Shown here one piece after another: positions 9,746-19,033 of a DNA stretch of 64,000 nucleotides; within the stretch, counting starts at the first letter, position 1, and every line of letters starts with the position of its first letter. The stretch is from Prolixibacteraceae bacterium UBA6029. Its GTDB lineage: Bacteria; Bacteroidota; Bacteroidia; Bacteroidales; Prolixibacteraceae. The notes beneath the pieces were generated by a model, which was not told the origin of the DNA, made no database searches, and worked only from the letters and a program-made list of their open reading frames with translations. The position numbers and the translations under genes were made by a program. Location: NCBI GenBank assembly GCA_002429385.1, contig DIZL01000046.1:1-64000 (forward strand). Direction: 5' to 3'.

Positions 9746-11094
9746 TCAGAAAACTAATTGGTTTATTTATCCTGACCGGATGTATTGTTTCAGGCAATCC
9801 GGCCCTGGCGCAGGATAAAGTCGTTGACCAGATTGTGGCCGTGGTAGGAAAGAATATCATTCTTAAGTCGGACATCGAAAGCATGTTTCAGCAGCAACAG
9901 GCACAGGGTATTACCACTGAAGGCGATATGAAATGTGAGATTCTTGAAAATTTACTCGTTGAGAAACTCCTTCTTGCTGAAGCTGAACTCGATACCACCA
10001 TCACGGTTAGCGATAGTCAGTTAAACCAGAGTCTTGACCAACGTATCCAGTATTTCACTTCCCATCTTGGCACAGAAAAAGATGTGGAAGCCTACTTCAA
10101 AAAATCGATCGTCAATATAAAAGCGGATCTGCAGGAGGTCATCAAAAATCAGCAGATGACCCAACAAATGCAAAACAAGATCATTGATAAGGTGACTGTT
10201 ACCCCTGCCGAAGTTCGTGCTCATTTCAAAAGCATACCCGATGCCGAAATTCCGCAGATTGATTCAAAGATAGAATATGCACAGATTACGGTCGTCCCTG
10301 AAGTCAGTATCGAAGAGGAAGACCGCATCAAGGCATTTCTGCGTGATCTCAAACGCCGTATCGAAAGCGGAGAAAGCGGTTTCGCTCCAATGGCAGTCAT
10401 TTATTCGGAAGACGGAGCCGCCCGTAACGGTGGAGAACTCGACTACATGGGGCGTGGACAACTCGATCCTGCTTATGCTGCTGCTGCATTCAATCTGAAA
10501 GGGGATAAAATTTCCAATGTGGTGAAGAGCGATTTTGGATACCACATCATCCAGGTGATCGACCGCAAAGGTGAGAAAATCAAAACCCGTCACATCATCA
10601 TGAAACCAAAAATTTCACCCAAAGCCATGGAAATAGCTTTTGGCCGGATTGACAGTATCGCCGATTTTATCCGCAAAGGCACATTCAAATTCGAGGATGC
10701 AGCCATAAAGTTCTCATTCGATAAAGAATCAAGAAACAACGGGGGTGTGGTGATTAATCCTGAAACCAGCGAAGCAAAATGGAAACTGAGTGAACTCGAT
10801 CCCGATGTGAGTAAGGTAATTACCAAAATGAACATCAACGAAATCTCAAAACCATTCAAAACACTCGACGATAAACAACGACCTGTCTATAAAATTGTGA
10901 AGCTCATCAGTAAAACTCCTGCACACAAAGCCAATATGCGCGACGACTACGTTGAACTGAGTAATCAGTTTATGGCTACGAAAAAGGAGAAAACACTGGA
11001 CAAATGGATTCGCGATAAACAATCGGGTACTTATGTGCACATCGACGACAGCTATGTGAATTGTAATTTTAAATACAAAGGCTGGTCGAAATAA
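9742..11094 (+). CDS. surA: Periplasmic chaperone SurA-like peptidyl-prolyl isomerase
   Basis: The 450-residue protein has a signal peptide cleaved after NPALAQ (about residue 24) and a SurA N-terminal domain starting VVDQIVAVVGKNIILKSDI. Two rotamase domains follow: about 175-275, with GGELDYMGRGQLDPAYAAAA, and a more diverged one at about 280-385. The domain order matches SurA. It probably escorts beta-barrel proteins through the periplasm. It sits in an operon with two related chaperones and is followed by the MoxR ATPase gene after 19 bases. Confidence 0.88.
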   Translation: MIRKLIGLFILTGCIVSGNPALAQDKVVDQIVAVVGKNIILKSDIESMFQQQQAQGITTEGDMKCEILENLLVEKLLLAEAELDTTITVSDSQLNQSLDQRIQYFTSHLGTEKDVEAYFKKSIVNIKADLQEVIKNQQMTQQMQNKIIDKVTVTPAEVRAHFKSIPDAEIPQIDSKIEYAQITVVPEVSIEEEDRIKAFLRDLKRRIESGESGFAPMAVIYSEDGAARNGGELDYMGRGQLDPAYAAAAFNLKGDKISNVVKSDFGYHIIQVIDRKGEKIKTRHIIMKPKISPKAMEIAFGRIDSIADFIRKGTFKFEDAAIKFSFDKESRNNGGVVINPETSEAKWKLSELDPDVSKVITKMNINEISKPFKTLDDKQRPVYKIVKLISKTPAHKANMRDDYVELSNQFMATKKEKTLDKWIRDKQSGTYVHIDDSYVNCNFKYKGWSK

Positions 11095-11113
11095 AATAAG
11101 CAAAATAGAAAAG

Positions 11114-12079
11114 ATGACCTATAAGAATGAAGTAGAAGCTGTCAATGGGCTGAGTCAAAAGTTCGGAGAGCTGCGTTCAGAAATAAAAAAACGTATTTAC
11201 GGACAGGACGAAATCATCGACCAGGTATTGGTGACCATGTTCAGCCGGGGACATTGTCTGCTCATCGGCGTTCCGGGACTCGCCAAGACCCTGCTGGTAA
11301 ATACGATTGCCGAAGTACTCGGTCTTCAGTATAAGCGTATCCAGTTTACGCCCGACCTGATGCCCTCTGACATCATCGGCACTGAAATCCTCGATAAAGA
11401 CCGTGAATTTAAATTCATACGCGGCCCCATCTTTGCCAATATTATTTTAGCTGACGAAATCAACCGTACCCCTCCCAAAACCCAGGCTGCCCTGCTCGAA
11501 GCCATGCAGGAACGGACAGTGACGGCAGCTGGTCAGAAATACGAACTGGACAAACCATTTTTCGTTCTGGCCACTCAAAACCCAATCGAACAGGAAGGAA
11601 CCTATCCCCTGCCCGAAGCTCAGCTCGACCGGTTTATGTTCTCCATCTGGCTCGATTATCCCAAATTTGCCGACGAGCTGATCATCGTTCAGAACACTAC
11701 TTCCGACTTCAGCACTCACCTGAATGAAATCATCTCCAAAGAAGAAATCCGTTATTTCCAGGATTTGGTACTGAAAGTGCCGGTGAACGAAAACGTGCTT
11801 AAATATGCGGTAGGTTTGTCTGCCAAAACACGCCCCAACACCGAACTGGCTGCCCCCATCACCAATAAATACCTCAAATGGGGAGCAGGTCCGCGCGCCT
11901 CGCAATACCTCGTTCTGGGGGCCAAAACAATGGCTGCACTCCAGGGAAAATATTCACCCGATATTGATGACATCCGAAAAGTTGCCGTAAACATTCTGCG
12001 TCACCGGATTATTAAAAACTACAAGGCCGAAGCCGAAAACGTTTCGGTAGAAGACATCATTGCTGAATTGATGAAATAA
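11114..12079 (+). CDS. MoxR-family AAA+ ATPase
   Basis: The 321-residue protein has Walker A GVPGLAKT (about 57-64), Walker B ILADEINRTPPKTQ (about 110), sensor 1 ATQNP and the arginine-containing segment PEAQLDRFMF. This is typical of MoxR ATPases, cytoplasmic chaperone-like proteins that often work with VWA-domain partners. No VWA gene is adjacent here; instead it lies between surA and the OstA-like gene, an arrangement seen in other Bacteroidota. Its last base overlaps the next start (TAATG). Confidence 0.92.
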   Translation: MTYKNEVEAVNGLSQKFGELRSEIKKRIYGQDEIIDQVLVTMFSRGHCLLIGVPGLAKTLLVNTIAEVLGLQYKRIQFTPDLMPSDIIGTEILDKDREFKFIRGPIFANIILADEINRTPPKTQAALLEAMQERTVTAAGQKYELDKPFFVLATQNPIEQEGTYPLPEAQLDRFMFSIWLDYPKFADELIIVQNTTSDFSTHLNEIISKEEIRYFQDLVLKVPVNENVLKYAVGLSAKTRPNTELAAPITNKYLKWGAGPRASQYLVLGAKTMAALQGKYSPDIDDIRKVAVNILRHRIIKNYKAEAENVSVEDIIAELMK

Positions 12080-13905
12080 TGATAAAGTTAGGTTCATTCC
12101 TGAAATCTGTAAGCCGGCTGGCTTTCATCGTTCTTATTTGTTTGCTGGCATTTTCAGGAAATACTGAGGCTCAAAAAAAGACACGGGTAAACATCCTGCA
12201 GGCCGATGTTCTGGACTTCAACCAACACATTGTTGCCAATGCACAGCGTCTTTTGGGACATGTAAAAATTAGCGTCAACGGCGCCCTGATGTGGTGCGAC
12301 AGCATGTATTCCTACAGCAACAATACCCTGGACGCTTTCGGAAATGTCCATATCGTAAGAGGTGACACACTAAACATGTATGCCGATTTCGTGAAATACA
12401 ACGGCAACTCCAAACTGGCAAAAGCCCGCCGTAATGTAAGGCTGATCGATAAAAAAATAACCCTGACCACGGATTCACTGGATTACTCCATGGAAAACGA
12501 TCTGGCCTCGTACAATTATTCAGGAACAGTAAAAGATTCAACCAATGTGCTGAATTCAGTCATCGGTCAGTATTTCGTCAATCAGAAAAAGGCTTATTTC
12601 AAAACCAAAGTGGATGTGGTGACCAAAGATTACCGCATCAAATCAGATACGCTCATCTATTACACTGCGACCAAAAAGGTGTTTATGGAAGGGCCTACCC
12701 ATATTTTCAATGAAAAAGATACCCTTTATGCCGAATATGGATGGTACGACAGCATGGCAGGATATGCCCATCTGACCAGGAAACCAAGAGTATGGAATAT
12801 AAAGCAAAATGTGAAGGCCGATTCAATCTATTACGACAAACACAATGGTGAAGGTCTGGCCATGGGACATGCGCGTATTCAGGACATCGAAAACAGTATC
12901 ATCGTACTGGGAAACCGCGTCCAATATAATGATCTGACCAAAGTTGCCTCCGCAACCGATTCTGCGGTACTCATTCAGTACTCCAAAACCGATTCGCTCT
13001 ATCTGCATGCCGATCTCCTGAAAACGATGCCCGATACCACCACGATCCGAAAAGTAATACCGGCAATCAAAATAACTCACAAAATGCTTGCCGAAACAAC
13101 TCCCGTTGACACCATGGCGGCGATGGTATTGCCCATCGACACGATCGCTGCACCTGCAAAAAGAGTTCCTGTAGTGCCTGCACAAACGTTGATTGCACCT
13201 GCCGCACAGCTCGATACTTTGGTTAAAGGGACTCTGGTTACTGAAAAGACGGTTCCTAAAACTAAAAAAGACAATCGTCTGGTACTGGCCTATTATAAAG
13301 TCAGGTTTTTCCGAAAGGATTTCCAGGGAAAATGCGATTCACTGGCTTACTGGTCAAAAGATTCTACGATTCAACTTTATACCGCACCGGTAATTTGGTC
13401 GGGTAAGAATCAGATCACGGCCAACTACATCGAAATGATTAACCGGACAAAGGAACCCAACGAAATCCGAATGAAGGAAGATGCATTTATCATTGCCATG
13501 GAAGACGACAGCCTGCGATTTAACCAGATTAAGGGCAAGAACATGACCGGCTTTGTACGCAAAAACGAATTATACCGGATTAATGTTGAAGGAAGCGGGG
13601 AATCGAATTATTATGCACGCGACAAATCCGGCATCATAGGCCTGAACGCTGCCAAGAGCAGCAACATCACCATATACATGGACAAGGGCAAGGTCAAAAA
13701 GATTGTCTTCATAAAATCGCCTGAAGGCGAACTTAAGCCTCTGGCCAAACTGGAAGAGACCGACAAGCTCCTGCCCGGCTTTAACTGGCAGGAAGAAATA
13801 CGCCCAAAAAATAAGGAAGATATATTCAGCCAACCTGTCAAATCGGCCGCACCGGCTATAAAATCCAAAGTTCAGTCTAAACCTGAAACGAAAGTGGAAG
13901 AATAA
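12079..13905 (+). CDS. OstA/LptA-like outer-membrane biogenesis protein
   Basis: A 608-residue exported protein with a signal peptide ending around NTEAQ (about residue 31). The body repeats short beta-strand patterns such as NALMWCDSMYSYSNN-like and ADFVKYNGNSK-like turns, typical of the OstA/LptA/LptD-N jellyroll. The tail is rich in Lys, Pro and Ala. It probably bridges the periplasm in LPS transport, although it is longer than LptA and lacks the LptD barrel. It starts within the stop codon of the MoxR gene and ends the chaperone operon. Confidence 0.82.
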   Translation: MIKLGSFLKSVSRLAFIVLICLLAFSGNTEAQKKTRVNILQADVLDFNQHIVANAQRLLGHVKISVNGALMWCDSMYSYSNNTLDAFGNVHIVRGDTLNMYADFVKYNGNSKLAKARRNVRLIDKKITLTTDSLDYSMENDLASYNYSGTVKDSTNVLNSVIGQYFVNQKKAYFKTKVDVVTKDYRIKSDTLIYYTATKKVFMEGPTHIFNEKDTLYAEYGWYDSMAGYAHLTRKPRVWNIKQNVKADSIYYDKHNGEGLAMGHARIQDIENSIIVLGNRVQYNDLTKVASATDSAVLIQYSKTDSLYLHADLLKTMPDTTTIRKVIPAIKITHKMLAETTPVDTMAAMVLPIDTIAAPAKRVPVVPAQTLIAPAAQLDTLVKGTLVTEKTVPKTKKDNRLVLAYYKVRFFRKDFQGKCDSLAYWSKDSTIQLYTAPVIWSGKNQITANYIEMINRTKEPNEIRMKEDAFIIAMEDDSLRFNQIKGKNMTGFVRKNELYRINVEGSGESNYYARDKSGIIGLNAAKSSNITIYMDKGKVKKIVFIKSPEGELKPLAKLEETDKLLPGFNWQEEIRPKNKEDIFSQPVKSAAPAIKSKVQSKPETKVEE

Positions 13906-14353
13906 AGCCTGAGCATACAAGCCTTCCAATCATTTTTTAAAGATCATTTTATTTCCTTAGCAGTATTTTCAATGCCGCGAATGGGTTCCGTTTGAGTAAC
14001 CAACGGGTGCCTCCCGAGAGGGTATTTAAGTATATATCTTGTATACAATAAGAGTAGCTTGTGTGTAGCTTGTGTGTTCGTGAACACACAAGCTACACAC
14101 AAGCTACACACAAGGTACACACAAGGTATACACAAGGTGGCAGGTGAGGGGTAGCCGTTTAACAGGGAAAGGCATTGGCTGTTTAGAGGAAAGGTTATCT
14201 TGACCGTCGAAAGATAAAGGATTAAAATAAAACTGATTAATATAATGGAAAGTTCAGAAAAGTAGGGTACCTTTGGAGATAGTTTCGAGTTTGCAGTCAT
14301 TATAAAAAAATCGCAACTCAATAGATTAGTGACAAAACTAAACATTGACAGAA
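13906..14353. other. Intergenic region without a gene
   Basis: Between the OstA-like gene and a small membrane-protein gene no convincing protein gene was seen. The open frame on the minus strand across this stretch is made largely of the 11 bp repeat and is unlikely to be coding. The only structure noted is the hairpin at 14056-14137. Confidence 0.6.
14056..14137. repeat. Hairpin of 11 bp tandem units (different unit sequence)
   Basis: The arms 14056-14079 and 14082-14105 are perfect 24-base inverted repeats separated by only two bases. The right side continues as an 11 bp tandem series with unit AAGCTACACAC, drifting to AAGGTACACAC and AAGGTATACAC. The unit length and inverted layout match the palindromes at 141 and 41211, but the unit sequence is unrelated. 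Confidence 0.9.
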
Positions 14354-14539
14354 ATGAAGATAATTAGAATCGGACTGATTGTTTTTGCAATTATTGTGAT
14401 TATTGCTCAATTGATACTTTTAACTTATACCAATTCGATTTGGCCAAAGAATGCGGGTTCTTATCTTGGTATAATAGCTATGATTGGTGTAATTATTAGT
14501 ATGATAATATCCATCAGATATGATAAAAACAACAAGTAA
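14354..14539 (+). CDS. Small two-helix membrane protein, unknown function
   Basis: A 61-residue protein (start ATG at 14354; a TTG three codons earlier is less likely). It is almost entirely two hydrophobic segments, with a short polar turn containing Trp-Pro-Lys-Asn and a charged C-terminus RYDKNNK. Nothing identifies a family. It stands alone between the OstA-like gene and the serine hydrolase gene. Confidence 0.5.
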   Translation: MKIIRIGLIVFAIIVIIAQLILLTYTNSIWPKNAGSYLGIIAMIGVIISMIISIRYDKNNK

Positions 14540-14669
14540 GTTGTTTAAAACGTTATATGAAGCCTAACTATAATACTAAAAAGGAGATTTCAGGCTAAAT
14601 AATTGTATATGATTAAAAAAAGGGTTACTTTGCTTATGATTTAGCTAGATCCCGAGACTGTGATGAACG

Positions 14670-16157
14670 ATGAAAATGCTAACTATGAAAAAACAGATAC
14701 TAACATTACTGGTCCTTTTCTTTTCAATAATCATAACCGATCAGGCAGGGAATAACAATTCGGCCCGTACATCAGCAAATGGGGCTTACCCTCCATCAAA
14801 AAAAGACACCCTCTACGCGAATGCATCTGCTCTATTTAAGCCTGAAGATCTTGGGATGAGTTCCAAAAGGCTTTCCCGCATCGATTCAATTGTGAAGGCG
14901 GGCATTAAGGCAAAGGTTTTCCCCGGCTGCCAGGTATTGGTTTTAAAGGAAGGCAAACCGGTCTATGATAAGTGTTTTGGAAATTACACCTACGAGACAA
15001 AGCAAGAAGTGAAACCTACCACGATGTATGATCTGGCTTCGCTGACCAAGACCACAGGGACCTTGCTGGCCATCATGAAGCTTTACGATGAGGGTAAACT
15101 CAAACTGACAGATAATGCCTCCCAATACCTAACCTTCCTTCAGGGCACAGATAAGAGCAACATAACGATTAAGGAATTGTTGTTTCATGAATCGGGATTG
15201 CCTGCAGGCCTCCCATTCTACAGCCTTGCCATTGAGCATAGGAATATACCATTAGCAAAAAAATCAGCACATAACTCGAAATCGACACATAAGACGAAAA
15301 CAGCACCAAAGCCTAAACCGGTACCTGTGGCAAAACCTCAGATACGGAAGCCAAACAGTATAGCCAATACAACATTTAAATTCAAGGAAGACTGGGTGTC
15401 GAAGATTCCTTCGGATGACTATGCCTTGCAGGTAGCCGACAGTTTCTATGTCAACAAACGCTTTCATCAGGCTGCGATGGAGATGATCGCCAAGGCTCAC
15501 TTGTATGGAAAGACTTATTGCTATAGTTGTATCAACTTTATTTTGTTGAAAGAAATTGCGGAAACGATTAGCGGTAAGACAATGGATGTGTTTCTGGACA
15601 GTGAGTTCTATACCCCTATGAAACTAAATAACCTGACTTATTTGCCTCTTCGCAAGCATAAAAAAGAAGATATTGCTCCGACCTTACAAAGGGATGGTTT
15701 GCGAAACGGAAGAGTGCAGGGATACGTAAATGATCCAGATGCCGCCTTTCTAGGAGGAGTTTCGGGTAATGCTGGTTTATTTGCCACGGCCACTGATGTT
15801 GGAAGTATTTATCAAATGTTACTCAATAATGGTGAACTGGATGGAAATCGTTACCTTAGCGCAGAAACGTGCAGGCTCTTTACAACGACCACTTCGAAAA
15901 GCGGTAGACGTGATTTGGGGTACGACAAACCGGTTCCTGCTAATCAGAAACACAATCCGTGCTGTAAATCTGCACCTCAGGTTGTTTATGGCCATACCGG
16001 CTATACAGGGACATGCTGCTGGGTTGATCCGGTAAACAAGTTCGTTTATGTCTTCCTGAGCAATCGTACCTATCCCAGTGATGGGATAAATAAGCTGGCC
16101 AAAACGGGAATTCGGACCAAGATACAAGAGTTGATTTATCAATCGATGGTAAAATAA
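14670..16157 (+). CDS. Serine hydrolase of the beta-lactamase/PBP-like family
   Basis: The 495-residue exported protein belongs to the class C beta-lactamase/esterase fold (PF00144). The nucleophile motif S124-L-T-K127 is present, as is HTG at 442-444. The second motif reads Y285-S-C rather than Y-x-N. Residues about 196-228 form a Lys/Pro/Ser-rich insertion (KPKPVPVAKPQIRKP) that looks like a flexible linker inside the fold. Met6 or Met7 probably begins the signal peptide (MKKQILTLLVLFF). It may act on peptidoglycan or small esters. The next gene starts 1 base after the stop. Confidence 0.85.
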   Translation: MKMLTMKKQILTLLVLFFSIIITDQAGNNNSARTSANGAYPPSKKDTLYANASALFKPEDLGMSSKRLSRIDSIVKAGIKAKVFPGCQVLVLKEGKPVYDKCFGNYTYETKQEVKPTTMYDLASLTKTTGTLLAIMKLYDEGKLKLTDNASQYLTFLQGTDKSNITIKELLFHESGLPAGLPFYSLAIEHRNIPLAKKSAHNSKSTHKTKTAPKPKPVPVAKPQIRKPNSIANTTFKFKEDWVSKIPSDDYALQVADSFYVNKRFHQAAMEMIAKAHLYGKTYCYSCINFILLKEIAETISGKTMDVFLDSEFYTPMKLNNLTYLPLRKHKKEDIAPTLQRDGLRNGRVQGYVNDPDAAFLGGVSGNAGLFATATDVGSIYQMLLNNGELDGNRYLSAETCRLFTTTTSKSGRRDLGYDKPVPANQKHNPCCKSAPQVVYGHTGYTGTCCWVDPVNKFVYVFLSNRTYPSDGINKLAKTGIRTKIQELIYQSMVK

Positions 16158-16158
16158 A

Positions 16159-17019
16159 ATGAGAAGAAAATATATAATTAGTGCGATATTACTGGGGTTA
16201 ATAGGTTTAGGTTGTAACCACGCCAATCAACCAAAGAAGGGAAATGCAGTTGCAGCAATACAATCGGTTGCGGTGAAAGACAATGTTGCAATTAAAGATA
16301 ATGTTGCTGTCAAGCAGACTGCAAACACCACTGCACAGATACTTGCAAAACCTGAAGTACCCGTTCTCTGCTATCACCGTATATCAGATGGCCCGAAAAG
16401 CGACTACAGGATAAGTCCTGCTACCTTCACCGCGCATATGAAGATACTGGCCGACAGTGGGTACCACTCCATTTCGCCCGCCCAATTGTATGACTACCTG
16501 GTTTACAACAAGGCCCTGCCTGCAAAACCTGTAGTCATAAGCTTTGATGATTCGAGAGAGGAACATGCGGGAATTGCTGCTCCTGTGATGGAGAAGTATG
16601 GATTCAGAGGCGTCTTCTTCATCATGACCATCACTTACAACAAGAAGAATTACATGACCACCGATCAGATCGTGAAGCTGGCCAAAGCCGGACATACCAT
16701 CGGACTGCACAGTTGGGATCATACGATGGTGATTAAATACAAGGATGCTGCTGACTGGCAAAAAGAGGTAGCAGACCCTAAGAAAAAACTGGAAGGGATC
16801 GTAGGTATGCCTGTTGAATACTGGGCTTACCCCAATGGTGTTTACGACCACAAGGGTGCGGCGGAACTCAGCAAATACGTTAAGCTTTCATTCTCGTTGT
16901 TTTCGAAACGTGATGCGATTGAACCTTTACAATCGGTACGCCGGATAATAGTGCCTGAATGTACTCCTCAGGGGATGCTTAAATCCATGCACCGGGCCTT
17001 TCCAAAGAAAAACGCATAA
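16159..17019 (+). CDS. Polysaccharide deacetylase family lipoprotein
   Basis: A 286-residue protein with a lipobox ending at Cys19, followed by a low-complexity Ala/Val/Lys stretch (VAVKDNVAIKDNVAVKQ) and a NodB-type deacetylase domain. Motif 1 appears as SFDDS (about 128) and motif 2 as HSWDH (about 184), giving the metal-binding Asp and two His. The substrate may be a cell-envelope or extracellular glycan. It is placed directly after the serine hydrolase, so both may remodel the same polymer. Confidence 0.88.
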   Translation: MRRKYIISAILLGLIGLGCNHANQPKKGNAVAAIQSVAVKDNVAIKDNVAVKQTANTTAQILAKPEVPVLCYHRISDGPKSDYRISPATFTAHMKILADSGYHSISPAQLYDYLVYNKALPAKPVVISFDDSREEHAGIAAPVMEKYGFRGVFFIMTITYNKKNYMTTDQIVKLAKAGHTIGLHSWDHTMVIKYKDAADWQKEVADPKKKLEGIVGMPVEYWAYPNGVYDHKGAAELSKYVKLSFSLFSKRDAIEPLQSVRRIIVPECTPQGMLKSMHRAFPKKNA

Positions 17020-17083
17020 GCACATAAGAATCAGGTAATCAATAACAAGAACTACAGATATTTTTAACTTTCGGATTTCAATC

Positions 17084-18109
17084 ATGAACTATAGACACAT
17101 TATTCTTTTAGCGTTTACGCTTATTTTGATTTTTAGCGGTTGTAATGCAAAAACAGAGAAGAAAACTGAGAAAGATACTACGGTTGCAAAAGTCGTGGTT
17201 CCAATACCTGAAAAGAAAGTAGAAGTATTAGATACTCTTGCCTATCGGAATAAACTGGTATCCCTTGCAAATGGAGATACTACTGGAATATGGCCTAACC
17301 ACCTTCGTTCCTATCCTCTGGTAGGAGCAATTCTACCTTTCAAAAGGATTGTAGCCTATTATGGTAATCTGTATTCAAAGAAAATGGGAGTCCTGGGTGA
17401 ATATCCGCCAAAGGAAATGTGGAAAAGGTTAAAAGTCGAAGTCGATAAATGGGAAAAGATTGACCCTAAGACTCCGGTACAACCTGCCATACATTACATA
17501 GCTGCTGTTGCACAGGGCATTCCGATGAAAGATGGAAAATACTGTAAACGTATGCCTGATGCTCAACTCGATTCAATAATAGCGATCGCAAAAATGGGTA
17601 ATGCCATTGTGTTTTTGGATGTGCAGGTAGCGCTAAGTAACGTAAGAACTGAAGTCCCAATGTTGGAAAAGTACCTAAAAATGCCGCAGGTACATTTAGG
17701 GATTGATCCTGAGTTTTCAATGAAGGGAGGAAATGTTCCCGGTAAGAAGATAGGGACCATGGATGAGAGTGACATTAATTGGTGTTCGGAATACCTGACC
17801 AAATTGGTTAAGGAGAATCACCTTAGTCCTAAAATCCTTATCGTACATCGCTTTACGCAAGGAATGGTTAAAAACTACCGTAAAATAGCCTTACACCCTG
17901 AAGTGCAGGTAGTTATGAACATGGACGGATGGGGGGAGCCCACACTGAAATACAGCACCTATAAGCTATACATTTATAAGGAACCAGTTCAATTTACAGG
18001 CTTTAAACTGTTTTACAAGAACGACCTGAAAAAGGCGCCTCATCGTATGTTAACCCCAACAGATCTGATGAGACTGAAACCACAACCCATCTATATTCAG
18101 TATCAGTAA
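17084..18109 (+). CDS. Lipoprotein of unknown function, possibly TIM-barrel-like
   Basis: The 341-residue protein has a lipobox FSGC (Cys20) and a Lys/Glu-rich spacer. The globular part holds segments such as AIVFLDVQVAL, HLGIDPEFSM and KILIVHRFTQGM, which look like successive strands of a TIM barrel with acidic residues at strand ends. No named family was recognised with certainty. It shares its last base boundary with the next gene (TAA then ATG), so the two are co-transcribed. Confidence 0.6.
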   Translation: MNYRHIILLAFTLILIFSGCNAKTEKKTEKDTTVAKVVVPIPEKKVEVLDTLAYRNKLVSLANGDTTGIWPNHLRSYPLVGAILPFKRIVAYYGNLYSKKMGVLGEYPPKEMWKRLKVEVDKWEKIDPKTPVQPAIHYIAAVAQGIPMKDGKYCKRMPDAQLDSIIAIAKMGNAIVFLDVQVALSNVRTEVPMLEKYLKMPQVHLGIDPEFSMKGGNVPGKKIGTMDESDINWCSEYLTKLVKENHLSPKILIVHRFTQGMVKNYRKIALHPEVQVVMNMDGWGEPTLKYSTYKLYIYKEPVQFTGFKLFYKNDLKKAPHRMLTPTDLMRLKPQPIYIQYQ

Positions 18110-18643
18110 ATGAAATTCGCTGAGATCATAAAACGAAATTTATGGCCTGGTATTGAGCAGGTATTTCTTCAACTTTACCCTAAGGAAAAGAAAAATATTT
18201 CGGGGTACGAGATGGTCTTTAACGATTTAAAGTTGTTAAGTCCAACCAACAGCGATATTACACTGGTGGTCGATTGGGCAAAGGATGATTTCGATCAGGA
18301 GGATTATGTGGATGTATCTGGTTATGAGAATCATGATCAAGATTATCAGGATGACGAAAACCATTCGTTGGCACTTGAATTTACAAGTTGGGATCAATGG
18401 CTCGGAATGGATATAGACGAAAAATCAATCAAGGATTTTTCTGAATCTGAACTTATTTCCCATTGCCTGTTCGAGATGACTTTTTATGGTTTCAATCAGG
18501 AAGAAATTCAGAAAGAAGCAGACGAGCTTGAAAAGATAGCCAATGAAATAGATCACATGACTGAAGAGGAAAAGAAAACCAAACTGAAATCCTGGGAGGA
18601 TGTAAAAAAGGAATTGGGTCTGAATGATGAACCCGATGAATAA
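18110..18643 (+). CDS. Acidic conserved protein (DUF6557-like)
   Basis: A 177-residue cytoplasmic, strongly acidic protein. Conserved-looking features are WPGIEQVFLQLYP near the start and a central FTSWDQWLGMDID followed by LISHCLFEMTFYGF. This resembles a Bacteroidota family that I recall as DUF6557; that name is from memory. No enzymatic motif is visible. It follows the lipoprotein gene without a gap. Confidence 0.6.
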   Translation: MKFAEIIKRNLWPGIEQVFLQLYPKEKKNISGYEMVFNDLKLLSPTNSDITLVVDWAKDDFDQEDYVDVSGYENHDQDYQDDENHSLALEFTSWDQWLGMDIDEKSIKDFSESELISHCLFEMTFYGFNQEEIQKEADELEKIANEIDHMTEEEKKTKLKSWEDVKKELGLNDEPDE

Positions 18644-18723
18644 ACAACACAAACATCAGATGTAAAGATCATAAAGAAGAAACGCAAGGCTTTTGGCCCT
18701 GCGCTTCGAAATATGATCAAGAA

Positions 18724-18945
18724 TCAATATTCGTCTTCGTTGAAAAAGAAATCATCTTTGCTCGGGTAATCAGGCCAGATGTCTTCTATACTTTCATAGA
18801 TTTCTCCCTCGTCTTCAATCTCCTGTAAATTTTCAATTACTTCAAGTGGGGCACCACTGCGAATAGCAAAGTCAATCAATTCATCTTTGCTTGCCGGCCA
18901 TGGGGCATCCTCTAATTTAGAGGCTAATTCAAGTGTCCAGTACAT
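18724..18945 (-). CDS. DUF2795 family small protein
   Basis: This 73-residue acidic protein matches a highly conserved Bacteroidota protein beginning MYWTLELASKLEDAPWPA and ending in Asp/Glu/Phe-rich FFFNEDEY. DUF2795 domains are small helical folds of unknown role. The gene stands alone on the minus strand between a plus-strand pair and the cobalamin adenosyltransferase gene. Confidence 0.85.
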   Translation of the reverse strand: MYWTLELASKLEDAPWPASKDELIDFAIRSGAPLEVIENLQEIEDEGEIYESIEDIWPDYPSKDDFFFNEDEY

Positions 18946-19033
18946 ATTGTTTATAAATTAGGAGGTTAATAACTTGGTTTTTTAACTTTTGCGAATATAA
19001 TAAAAAAACGGATTGTTCAAACAAATATATTTA

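Noticed and set aside
13944..14345. 133-residue minus-strand reading frame over the 11 bp repeat
   Set aside because: Most of it is encoded by the tandem repeat itself and the hydrophobic stretch is a by-product; no family resemblance.
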